A stretch of DNA of 8,887 nt from Clostridia bacterium (GCA_017462445.1 JAFTRB010000139.1:1-8887); one strand, 5' to 3'. Counted from the first letter of the stretch, positions 1 through 6,493 are shown. Program-made: numbers and translations. The notes: a model not told the origin generated them from the sequence alone.

Positions 1-67
1 CAGATTTTGCATTTAACCTTCGCTTTTTATCCCGTTTTATCGGTATTCTTAATGACTCAGCCCCTTT

Positions 68-105
68 AATAAAGGCGTTCGCCGATTTCGGCGAACGCCT
101 TTATT
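68..105. terminator. Strong bidirectional hairpin terminator
   Basis: A perfect 17-bp stem (68-84 paired with 89-105) closes on a 4-nt loop. Its core is AAAGGCGTTCGCCG and its complement, and both stem bases are A/T pairs (AATAAA/TTTATT), so either strand yields a GC-rich hairpin ending in a U-rich stretch. It lies about 40 nt beyond the stop of the last heparinase-like gene on the minus strand and so is the natural end of that operon. It could also end transcription arriving from the left on the plus strand. Bases 1-67 and 106-145 hold no gene that I can see. Confidence 0.88.
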
Positions 106-145
106 CTTAAATTGATTTTTTGTCAATCTGCCCGAGAAGGTGAAA

Positions 146-1966
146 TTACTCTATTATAATTTTGCCCTCAAACTCGGTCGCCCTCGTGCGAAGATGTATG
201 CGCCAAAGGTTTTTGGTGCCCCAGTTGCTTTTTGCCGCCATACCGGTTGCCTCGAACTCCTCAATCTCTGCCTCAAGGCGAGGATCATAGCGGAGTGTTC
301 TGCCCTCGGGGAGGCTGATTGTGCCGTCATTATTTAACACGGGTGCCACGCAGGTGAGCAGATGGAAGTTGATTTCCTGCTCTCTGTCAAGGGTGATGCT
401 GTCGGTTACTGTGACCCTGCTGCCCTCCAGAACCGCGCTTCTGCGATAATATTTAACGCCTGTCTGCTTGGTGTATGCTCCCTCCAGATTGGCAGCGTAT
501 TCACCGGTTTCGGGGTTGTATTCCTCGTTTGTCGATGAGTAGATGCCGCCCTGCATCTCGCCAACACCGTCGAAGGTGGGGAGGTTGTGGTAGTTAGACT
601 GCATAAACCATAATTCGTATCTTTGGGGGGAGAAGGTCTGGCGAGTGTAAACTCCAACGCCTGCGTCGATGATAACAGGGTTGCCGTTATAGTAAACAAT
701 GAAGTTTCCGACATCGTTGTGGTTATGGCTTTCACCGTTGTGTCCGCCCTTCATTGCGACAAACATACCCTTGTCGGTCTCTTCGCTCTCACGGGATATC
801 ATAACCTTGAGGTTGGGGAAATAAACCTTCTTTTCCGCCTTTGTGGGTGGAGCGTCATAAACAATGGGTGTGCAGAGGTTTTTGTAGGAGCGATAGCCGA
901 GATTGTGGTCCCAGCATAGCCTGCCTCCCTGCGCCATAACATAGCCGAAGGCCTCCAGCGACTCCGAGCCGCATCTCTTACCGAAGCGGGTAATCAGATT
1001 TCCGCTTGAAATAATTCTGCCGTGGCTGTCTGCGAAGTTCACAAAGCGGTCGTAGTGGATGTTGAACTTTGACTCATATTCGCCAATGGCGCGGATAAGG
1101 GGCTCATCAAAGATATCGATTTTACCGCCCGAAAGATCGTATAGGATTTCAAGACAGTCAAATAGCGAGCCGCCGGCACAGCCCCAATAAGCGGGGCCCT
1201 CGTCGCAGCCGCCGTCCTCGGCATAGCCGTTGATGAAGTAGTCGAGGTATTCAATGCACTTCTTCACTATATGGGCGCGCTTTGCGTCGTCCTTTTCCAT
1301 AATCGCGGTGGTGTAAAGCACATTGGAGACGATCCAGTGGTTCCAGTTGTTAGGCTTGTTGCCATACTTACCCGACCAGGAGAACTGAAGATGCATAAAG
1401 GGGCGGGTGCTTCGGTTGTAAAGCTCGTACGCCAGTCTTTCCGATATGTATGGGGAAACCGCATCCAGGGTATCCTTCAGAAGCAGGTAGACGTTTGTTA
1501 GCATTGCGCAGGTGGATTCGGAGAAGAGGTCGATTCCGTGCATCATATCGGTGCCATAGACCTCGGGAACCTCTGTGCCGGGAATGGTCGGAGAGTGAAC
1601 GGTGTGGGCGGGGAGAATCCAGGTGGACTCCTCTAAAATTGCCCAGATAACATCAATAAGCTTGTCGGTAAATCTGCCCTTTTTCTCAAAAGCCTCGGCA
1701 ATAGCGAGGGTATAGCACATACTGCGCCTTTTGAAGTTTTTGCTTTCAAAATTCGCACGGTTGCCGGTTATGAAGAAATCGCGGTAGAGTGAGAGAGGGA
1801 GGAAGGGAATTTCCTCGTCCAGCAGCTTCTCTGCCATTTCTACAACCTGCATGCCCTTATCTTTGTCGATCGATGGGCTTTCCATATCCAAAAACAGGCG
1901 GAATTCGTTGTAGGGGAGAAGAAGCTTGCTTACATCGTAATTTTTCCTTGCAAATATTTTAGCCAT
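146..1966 (-). CDS. Heparinase II/III-family protein, third gene of the tandem operon (606 aa)
   Basis: Predicted polysaccharide lyase-type enzyme that cleaves uronic-acid-containing oligosaccharides by beta-elimination; the exact substrate is not shown. The N-terminal half (about residues 1-350) looks like the alpha/alpha toroid of the family, with an NNWNHW motif (N206) and a GPAYWG motif (Y260). The C-terminal half is the heparinase II/III beta-sandwich domain, with SHNHNDVGNF (H414, H416), VIIDAGVGVYT (D434) and YHNLP (H460). By analogy with heparinases II and III, N206/Y260/H414 would be catalytic and H416/D434/H460 would bind zinc; the N-to-Tyr spacing (54) and His-to-Asp spacing (18) agree with those enzymes as I recall them. 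There is no signal peptide, so it is likely cytosolic. Start ATG has AGGAGG 5 nt upstream. The upstream paralogue stops 12 nt before, so the two are co-transcribed. Family call is firm, substrate unknown. Confidence 0.9.
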   Translation of the reverse strand: MAKIFARKNYDVSKLLLPYNEFRLFLDMESPSIDKDKGMQVVEMAEKLLDEEIPFLPLSLYRDFFITGNRANFESKNFKRRSMCYTLAIAEAFEKKGRFTDKLIDVIWAILEESTWILPAHTVHSPTIPGTEVPEVYGTDMMHGIDLFSESTCAMLTNVYLLLKDTLDAVSPYISERLAYELYNRSTRPFMHLQFSWSGKYGNKPNNWNHWIVSNVLYTTAIMEKDDAKRAHIVKKCIEYLDYFINGYAEDGGCDEGPAYWGCAGGSLFDCLEILYDLSGGKIDIFDEPLIRAIGEYESKFNIHYDRFVNFADSHGRIISSGNLITRFGKRCGSESLEAFGYVMAQGGRLCWDHNLGYRSYKNLCTPIVYDAPPTKAEKKVYFPNLKVMISRESEETDKGMFVAMKGGHNGESHNHNDVGNFIVYYNGNPVIIDAGVGVYTRQTFSPQRYELWFMQSNYHNLPTFDGVGEMQGGIYSSTNEEYNPETGEYAANLEGAYTKQTGVKYYRRSAVLEGSRVTVTDSITLDREQEINFHLLTCVAPVLNNDGTISLPEGRTLRYDPRLEAEIEEFEATGMAAKSNWGTKNLWRIHLRTRATEFEGKIIIE

Positions 1967-1971
1967 AATAG

Positions 1972-1977
1972 CCTCCT
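1972..1977 (-). promoter_or_regulatory. Ribosome binding site of the third heparinase-like gene
   Basis: A perfect AGGAGG lies 5 nt before the ATG, in the 12-nt gap that follows the stop codon of the preceding gene. It fixes the start at 1966 and indicates efficient re-initiation or independent initiation within one mRNA. Confidence 0.88.
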
Positions 1978-1978
1978 G

Positions 1979-3799
1979 TTATCTGATCGTGAAGGTGAAT
2001 GAGCCGCCCTCTGCCCGAGTCTCAAGGCGGATTCTCCAGAGCTTGTCTGTACCCCAGGCGCTCTCTGTGTTCATACCGACGGGGTCAAATTCTTCAATAG
2101 TCGCATTGAGCTTATCATTCTCAAATTCAAGCACTCTGCCCTCGGTGAGCAGCACGCGGTTGCCTTCGACGGTGGGCACTCTGTGTGTCATAAAGCAGAA
2201 GGTGATAAGCTTTTCCGAATCAAGGGTGATCTCGTCGCGAACGGTTATTTCGCCATCTCCCATTCTTGCGTAGCGGCGAAGAGACTTAACACCGACCTCG
2301 GGGCGGTATGCTCCCTCTATATTCAGGGTAAACGAGCGCTCCTCGGGGTCATAGACCTCGTTTTCAGATGCGTAAGCGCCGCCCTGCATCTGTCCTACAT
2401 CGTCAAACATAGGCAGGTTGTGGTAGCGGGACTGCATAAACCAAAGCTCATATCTTTGAGGGGAGAAGGTCTGGCGAGTGTAGCCGCCGACTCCGGCATC
2501 AATAAGAACGGGCTTGCCGTTATAGTAGACCACGAAGGAGCCGACATCGTTGTGGTTGTGGCTCTCTCCGTTGTTACCGCCCTTGATTGCCAGGAACAGC
2601 CCCTCCTCGGGATTTTCACTTTCCCTTTCTATCATAACCTTGAGGTCAGGGAAGAAGCAGGATTTTGCCGCCTTCGCAACAACATCCTCGCGCTTTACAG
2701 GGGGATAGAGCAGGGATTTAAGCGCACGGTACGGGTGGCTTATAGCCAAGCTGGCAGACATATAGGATGCCATCACATCGCCAAAGGAGGCGAGAACCTC
2801 CGAGCCGCACTTCTCTCCGTAGCGGCGCAACAGGTATCCGTCGTGGGCGGCGGTTGAATGCGAGTCGGCAAAGTTGACAAAGTGTCTGCCTGCGATGCTG
2901 AACTTGGCAAGATATTCTCCCATCGCCTTGATTATTGGCTCGTCATACACGGATATTTTTCCGTCCGTCAGGTCAGAGAGCGTTTCAAGGCAGTCAAAGA
3001 GCGAGCCTCCGGCGTGGCCCCAATAGGTGGGACCCTCGTCACAGCCTCCGTCCTCCTTGTACCAGCTGATGAAGTTATCCAGGTGCTGTAATGCCAGAGT
3101 AACCGTCCTCTCGCGGTTGTACATATCCTCCTCGATAAGGGCGACAACGAGCAGAATGTTGGAAATGTTCCAGGGGCACCAATTGTTGACCTTGTTTCCG
3201 TAGTCCCCCTCCCAGGTGAAGCGGCAGTTGAGGTAGGGGAAGATTATCCTCTTCTTCAATTCGTATACGATTCTGTCCGCTACAACGGCAGAGAATGCTC
3301 GTATCTTATCCTCGTTAAGCTTGTACACAAGGGCGAGGGTTGCGCCCTGATAGATTGCCGCAAGCTCGAGTCCGTGAAGCACCCTATCGCCTACAATGGG
3401 CGGAACATTGGTAGTACCCCTGTTCGGGAAGTGCCAGGTATGCTCCGGAAGAACCCAGGTGGTCTCCTCCAGAATGGACCAGATGTAGTCGATCAGCTTC
3501 TCCGTAAATCTGCCCTTGTTTTCGTACCATTCGGCTACACCGAGGTAGAACATACCGTTCGGTCTTGCGTAGTATAAGGAGCTGTGGGTATCCATTCGTC
3601 CCTTTTCCAGATACTCGCGGTAGGAGGAGAGAGGAATGACCTTGATCTCCTTATCAAGATACTCCTCCGCCTTCTTTATAATATCCGCCATCTTGGACGG
3701 ATTATATTCCTGATTCTCTATGTCAGAGAACAGCTTGAAATCAGCGAGAGATAGCACTGTTCCCTTGGGATTGATGCCTCTTTTTGCAAAAACCTTCAT
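1979..3799 (-). CDS. Heparinase II/III-family protein, second gene of the tandem operon (606 aa)
   Basis: Paralogue of its two neighbours with the same two-domain layout: helical toroid, then beta-sandwich. Visible motifs are NNWCPW (N205), GPTYWG (Y259), SHNHNDVGSF (H414, H416), VLIDAGVGGYT (D434), TRQTFSPQRYELWFMQS and YHNLP (H460), so the predicted catalytic and metal residues are all kept. It differs from its paralogues where they have NNWN (here NNWC) and in the region around residues 65-82, where the shared GNR-N motif is replaced by GRMDTHSS. The frame is open to an ATG at 3829, but that codon sits inside a hairpin. The ATG at 3799 has a GGGAG element 6 nt upstream and aligns with both paralogue N-termini, so I start there. 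No signal peptide; likely cytosolic lyase. Substrate unknown. Confidence 0.9.
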   Translation of the reverse strand: MKVFAKRGINPKGTVLSLADFKLFSDIENQEYNPSKMADIIKKAEEYLDKEIKVIPLSSYREYLEKGRMDTHSSLYYARPNGMFYLGVAEWYENKGRFTEKLIDYIWSILEETTWVLPEHTWHFPNRGTTNVPPIVGDRVLHGLELAAIYQGATLALVYKLNEDKIRAFSAVVADRIVYELKKRIIFPYLNCRFTWEGDYGNKVNNWCPWNISNILLVVALIEEDMYNRERTVTLALQHLDNFISWYKEDGGCDEGPTYWGHAGGSLFDCLETLSDLTDGKISVYDEPIIKAMGEYLAKFSIAGRHFVNFADSHSTAAHDGYLLRRYGEKCGSEVLASFGDVMASYMSASLAISHPYRALKSLLYPPVKREDVVAKAAKSCFFPDLKVMIERESENPEEGLFLAIKGGNNGESHNHNDVGSFVVYYNGKPVLIDAGVGGYTRQTFSPQRYELWFMQSRYHNLPMFDDVGQMQGGAYASENEVYDPEERSFTLNIEGAYRPEVGVKSLRRYARMGDGEITVRDEITLDSEKLITFCFMTHRVPTVEGNRVLLTEGRVLEFENDKLNATIEEFDPVGMNTESAWGTDKLWRIRLETRAEGGSFTFTIR

Positions 3800-3805
3800 T
3801 TCAGT

Positions 3806-3810
3806 CTCCC
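3806..3810 (-). promoter_or_regulatory. Ribosome binding site that decides the start of the second gene
   Basis: GGGAG (within AAGGGAGA) lies 6 nt before the ATG at 3799. The alternative in-frame ATG at 3829 has no such element and would place the first ten codons across the hairpin at 3818-3842, so the shorter protein is preferred. Confidence 0.75.
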
Positions 3811-3817
3811 TTCGTAA

Positions 3818-3842
3818 AAGCCCACCCAAGATGGGTGGGCTT
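3818..3842 (-). terminator. Intergenic hairpin with short U-tract, possible partial terminator or attenuator
   Basis: On the minus strand AAGCCCACCCA pairs perfectly with TGGGTGGGCTT (11 bp, 3-nt loop), followed by a run ending in UUUU. This has the form of an intrinsic terminator, lying between the first and second heparinase-like genes. Only 18 nt separate it from the second start codon, so no promoter fits downstream of it. Expression of the second and third genes therefore needs read-through, or a start upstream of the hairpin. It may set a ratio with more of the first gene product, or protect an mRNA end. Confidence 0.6.
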
Positions 3843-3871
3843 GGGGCGTGTTAAATTGTTTTGATAAGTAT

Positions 3872-3887
3872 GTAAATAATTATTTAC
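3872..3887. repeat. 16-bp perfect AT-rich palindrome
   Basis: GTAAATAATTATTTAC is its own reverse complement and lies immediately after the stop codon of the first heparinase-like gene, before the intergenic hairpin. It could be a protein-binding site or an AT-rich accident; the stem would be weak as RNA. Confidence 0.4.
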
Positions 3888-5702
3888 TTATTCTATTGTT
3901 ATTGTGTAGCTGCCGCTCTTTGCTGTTACGCGAAGATGAATTCTCCAGATCGTCTCGGTTTCCCAGCTACCCTTTGTGTTCATTCCAACGGGGGCGAACT
4001 CCTCAATTTCGGGTGTGGTTGCCGGGTCATAGGTCAGCACCTTACCCTCGGCAAGAGAGATCGTTCCGTTATCGTTAAGCACAGGGGCAACATGCGACAT
4101 AAGGTGGAAGTCTATTTCCTTCTCCTCGGTCAGCTCCACGGTATCGGTGATGATAACCTTTTCTCCGTCGAGCGTTCCGCGCCTTACATAGCTGACAATT
4201 CCTGCTGCCTCGGGATAAGCCTCCTTCAGCTGCATTGCGTAGGATGGGATTCCCTCTTCAAACTGTTCGTCAGTGGAGCGATATATGCTGCCGGCTCTTT
4301 CGTCCACACCGCCAAAGGAGGGAAGATTGTGATAGCCCGACTGCATAAACCAAAGCTCATACCTCTGGGGCGAGAAGGTCTGTCGGGTATATTCGCCGAC
4401 ACCGGTATCTATAATGACCGGCTTGCCGTCATAATAAACCATAAAGTTACCGACATCGTTGTGGTTGTGCTGCTCGCCGTTTGAGCCGCCCTTGATTGCA
4501 AGGAAGGTGCTGCGAGCCGAGTCGGGGGTGCTTCTTGCGGTCATAACCTTGAGGTCGGGGAGAATGGAAAGAGTGGGCATCGGGCATTTCTCTGCCTCTG
4601 TTTCCGGGGTGAAGAGCGACTTCAGGCTGCGGTACATATGCGACTGCGAGAAGAAGAACTCGCCGAAGGTTGCCTGCTTCTTACCGAAGGAGACAAGGAA
4701 GGGAGAATTGCACTTCTCGCCATATCTTATCAACAGGGTGGGAGTAGGCGAGGTTCTGGGGGGGCAATCGGCAAAGTTGACAAACCTGCTACCGTCTATG
4801 TTCATCTTAAAGATGTACTCGCCGATGTTCTTGACGATCTCGGTGTCATATATTGAAATCTTACCGCCCGACATATCCTCGAGCAGCTCAAGACAGTCGA
4901 AGAGCGAAGCACCCGCGGCGCCCCAATAGGACGGACCCTCGTCACAGCCGCCGTCCGGGGGATAGCCATTGATGAAATTGTCGAGGTGGAACATTGCCTT
5001 TTCTACAACCTTTTCACGGATGTAAAGCGATTTCTCCATCCACGCGGTTTGGTGAAGGATATTGGAGATGATCCAGGGGTTCCAGTTGTTTACCGATCTG
5101 CCTGAGTCGCCGGTCCACCAGAAGGGGCTTTCGAGATAAGGGCGAACGATTCTTTGATGAAGCTCATATTCCAGCTTTTCGCAGATTATGGGGGTTATAG
5201 CATCGAGAGCATCCTTTGCGTAGTGATAGACGCAAGTGAGCGCGCCGGCAGTTGCAGCCGCAAAGAGGTCGATACCGTGGTTGTAATTATTGCCGAACAC
5301 AGGGGGAAGAGTATATTCAAAGCCCACATTGTGCAGATAGAGGTGGGCGGGAATCACCCAGGAGGACTCCTCCATGATAGCCCAGACAACATCCATCAGC
5401 TTCTCGGAAAACCTGCCCTTTTTCTCGTAATATTCCGCCATTGCGAGATATACAGCCATATCACGGCGCCTGAAATAAATGCTCTGATAGTTCGAGCGGT
5501 TGCCGTTTACAAAATATTCTCTGTAAACAGACGCGGGGAGGAGAGGGATGTCCGTATTCAGGAATTCCTCTGCCTTTGCGACAATTCTTGCAATTCTTTT
5601 GGGATTGGGAGTCAGCTCGCCCAAATCGGCGAAAAGACGGCACTCGGAATATTCGAGAACCTTTCCCTTGGCATGCAGATTTTTGGATGCAAATGCTCTC
5701 AT
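3888..5702 (-). CDS. Heparinase II/III-family protein, first gene of the tandem operon (604 aa)
   Basis: Promoter-proximal member of the three paralogues. The toroid domain carries NNWNPW (N205) and GPSYWG (Y259); the beta-sandwich domain carries QHNHNDVGNF (H412, H414), VIIDTGVGEYT (D432) and YHNLP (H458). Predicted catalytic residues N205/Y259/H412 and metal site H414/D432/H458 are intact. Two local changes set it apart: FVNFADSH of the other two becomes FVNFADCPPR (about 307-316), and GESHNHND becomes GEQHNHND. It starts at an ATG with AAGGA 7 nt upstream. No signal peptide or membrane segment, so a cytosolic role on imported oligosaccharides is inferred. A near-consensus promoter lies about 110 nt upstream, and a hairpin follows the gene. 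Family membership is secure, substrate is not. Confidence 0.9.
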   Translation of the reverse strand: MRAFASKNLHAKGKVLEYSECRLFADLGELTPNPKRIARIVAKAEEFLNTDIPLLPASVYREYFVNGNRSNYQSIYFRRRDMAVYLAMAEYYEKKGRFSEKLMDVVWAIMEESSWVIPAHLYLHNVGFEYTLPPVFGNNYNHGIDLFAAATAGALTCVYHYAKDALDAITPIICEKLEYELHQRIVRPYLESPFWWTGDSGRSVNNWNPWIISNILHQTAWMEKSLYIREKVVEKAMFHLDNFINGYPPDGGCDEGPSYWGAAGASLFDCLELLEDMSGGKISIYDTEIVKNIGEYIFKMNIDGSRFVNFADCPPRTSPTPTLLIRYGEKCNSPFLVSFGKKQATFGEFFFSQSHMYRSLKSLFTPETEAEKCPMPTLSILPDLKVMTARSTPDSARSTFLAIKGGSNGEQHNHNDVGNFMVYYDGKPVIIDTGVGEYTRQTFSPQRYELWFMQSGYHNLPSFGGVDERAGSIYRSTDEQFEEGIPSYAMQLKEAYPEAAGIVSYVRRGTLDGEKVIITDTVELTEEKEIDFHLMSHVAPVLNDNGTISLAEGKVLTYDPATTPEIEEFAPVGMNTKGSWETETIWRIHLRVTAKSGSYTITIE

Positions 5703-5709
5703 AGCTTTT

Positions 5710-5714
5710 TCCTT
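5710..5714 (-). promoter_or_regulatory. Ribosome binding site of the first heparinase-like gene
   Basis: AAGGA (in GAAAGGAAAAA) lies 7 nt before the ATG at 5702, a canonical distance that supports this start. Confidence 0.75.
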
Positions 5715-5815
5715 TCGGGGGTAAGATTTTGTTTTGATACTTCGTTAGGCCGATGCTATTTGCTTAACGCGTGAGCGCATACGCACGCTTGCATAATAAA
5801 TAACATCTCAAAAAC

Positions 5816-5844
5816 ATTTTACATTTTTGCATTCTTCTTGTCAA
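5816..5844 (-). promoter_or_regulatory. Sigma-A promoter of the heparinase-like operon
   Basis: On the minus strand a perfect -35 box TTGACA (5839-5844) is followed after exactly 17 nt by TAAAAT (5816-5821), five of six matches to the -10 consensus. Transcription would start near 5809, giving a leader of about 105 nt before the first heparinase-like gene. The strong core sequence implies that any sugar-dependent control is by repression. Confidence 0.8.
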
Positions 5845-5890
5845 CCAAAAAACGCGCAAAAGGGCAATATGCACAATAAAGTTTGGTTGA
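5841..5890. promoter_or_regulatory. Candidate operator: 9-bp inverted repeat overlapping the -35 box
   Basis: TCAACCAAA (5841-5849) and TTTGGTTGA (5882-5890) are perfect inverted copies separated by 32 nt, 41 bp centre to centre, close to four helical turns. The left arm shares four bases with the -35 box of the heparinase promoter. A dimeric or looping regulator binding here could control the operon. A second nested pair, GGGCAA (5862-5867) and TTGCCC (5892-5897), overlaps the right side. No regulator gene is in the window. Confidence 0.4.
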
Positions 5891-5979
5891 TTTGCCCCTG
5901 CAAAAAGCAGAGGCTCAAGCTCCGCTCCTCTTCTCTAATCCCGCCATGAAAAAAATCTATTAAAATATGAAAAAAGGTA

Positions 5980-6008
5980 TTGCATTTTTATTTTCTTTGT
6001 GATAAAAT
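5980..6008 (+). promoter_or_regulatory. Probable sigma-A promoter of secG
   Basis: A partial -35 box TTGCAT (5980-5985), a 17-nt T-rich spacer and TAAAAT (6003-6008, five of six matches). Transcription would begin near 6015, giving a leader of about 125 nt before secG. Confidence 0.6.
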
Positions 6009-6027
6009 AACTTTATGATTTACAGGT

Positions 6028-6138
6028 ATGCCCTCTTGGGCGGTCAATTTGCTCCAAAATCGCAACGCAAATCGCTTGGCTGAAATTGGATACGGATTGA
6101 TAAGATTGATTAAATTGATAAAATTGAAAGGAAAATAA
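6028..6138 (+). CDS. Possible 36-aa cationic leader peptide upstream of secG
   Basis: An open frame of 36 codons lies wholly within the secG leader. It begins MPSWAVNLLQ and ends GLIRLIKLIKLKGK. Its TAA stop ends one base before the secG ATG, a spacing typical of translational coupling. I count seven Lys/Arg against one acidic residue, and the C-terminal third is a repeating Leu-Ile-basic tripeptide encoded by the 9-nt tandem units. Two differences among the first three units are a synonymous Ile codon and a Lys/Arg swap. Against it: the ATG has no well-spaced Shine-Dalgarno sequence (AGG only 2 nt upstream). A TTG at 6049 preceded by GGGCGG is an alternative start. It resembles no family I recognise and may be chance. 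Confidence 0.3.
   Translation: MPSWAVNLLQNRNANRLAEIGYGLIRLIKLIKLKGK
6096..6131 (+). repeat. Four tandem 9-nt units in the secG leader
   Basis: The units read ATTGATAAG, ATTGATTAA, ATTGATAAA and ATTGAAAGG, in exact 9-nt register. The last unit supplies most of the secG Shine-Dalgarno sequence (AAAGGA, 6127-6132). Unit gain or loss by slippage would change leader length without breaking the reading frame of the small open frame that runs through it. Confidence 0.8.
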
Positions 6139-6139
6139 T

Positions 6140-6439
6140 ATGGAATTCGTTCTTTTGGCAGTGCTGCTGCTTGCTGCTATTTTCATCATAGTTGCTGTAA
6201 TCTTCCAGAAGTCCGCTGACGAGGGTCTCTCCGGTGCCATCGCAGGCGGTAACGAGACTTACTATGGCAAGGAGAAGTCTGCAGGAGCCGACAAGATGTG
6301 GTTCAAGTGGACGCTCATCGCATCCGTTGTATTTGCGGTTGCTGTTATCGTGGCTTATGTTATTCAGCCTGATTACACATACGGCTTTGACCTTGACTAC
6401 TGGCAGAGCCTCAGCGATTACTCCGAGCTGTTCAAATAA
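6140..6439 (+). CDS. secG: SecG, preprotein translocase subunit
   Basis: SecG is the small non-essential partner of SecY and SecE in the membrane channel that exports unfolded proteins with SecA. The 99-residue product has a hydrophobic helix at about 3-22, the family-typical loop QKSADEGLSGAIAGG (23-37), a polar stretch with YYGKEKS, a second helix at about 56-76, and a 23-residue tail rich in aromatic and acidic residues (PDYTYGFDLDYWQ...). Bacterial SecG is often about 75 residues, so the tail is an extension. AAAGGA lies 7 nt before the ATG, supporting the start. It has its own promoter (5980-6008) and a strong terminator directly after it; rnr follows in the same direction, as is common in Firmicutes. 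Confidence 0.93.
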   Translation: MEFVLLAVLLLAAIFIIVAVIFQKSADEGLSGAIAGGNETYYGKEKSAGADKMWFKWTLIASVVFAVAVIVAYVIQPDYTYGFDLDYWQSLSDYSELFK

Positions 6440-6447
6440 GAAAAAAA

Positions 6448-6472
6448 CCGAAGGCTTGCCCTTCGGTTTTTT
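6448..6472 (+). terminator. Intrinsic terminator of secG
   Basis: CCGAAGG (6448-6454) pairs with CCTTCGG (6460-6466) around a 5-nt loop, followed by six Ts (6467-6472). The preceding run of As extends the stem and could make it work on the opposite strand as well. It starts 8 nt after the secG stop, so secG is probably mostly a single-gene transcript. Confidence 0.92.
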
Positions 6473-6493
6473 CTTGTCTCTTATGATGGAAAT

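Larger units (their letters stand above)
5703..6139. other. Divergent intergenic region between the heparinase operon and secG
   Basis: This 437-nt gap is AT-rich. From left to right it holds the leader of the heparinase operon (5703-about 5808), with a possible small hairpin at 5769-5788; the minus-strand promoter; an inverted repeat overlapping its -35 box; and a stretch (5891-5979) with only short inverted repeats, such as CTGC-AAAAA-GCAG at 5898-5910. It ends with the secG promoter and a 125-nt leader containing a small open frame and tandem 9-nt units. No conventional-sized gene is visible on either strand. Confidence 0.7.

Noticed and set aside
2183..2857. Long open frame (224 codons) on the plus strand
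   Set aside because: It is antisense to the second heparinase-like gene, overlaps its most conserved motifs, has no ribosome binding site, and its product resembles no family I recognise; it is explained by codon bias of the real gene.
3800..3829. Longer start for the second heparinase-like gene at 3829
   Set aside because: It lies within the intergenic hairpin, has no Shine-Dalgarno sequence, and adds ten residues absent from both paralogues.
5154..5774. 206-codon plus-strand open frame
   Set aside because: It lies antisense to the first heparinase-like gene and runs into its leader; no supporting signals.
6015..6083. 22-codon frame from an ATG at the predicted secG transcription start
   Set aside because: It would be leaderless, ends well before secG and shows no compositional signal.
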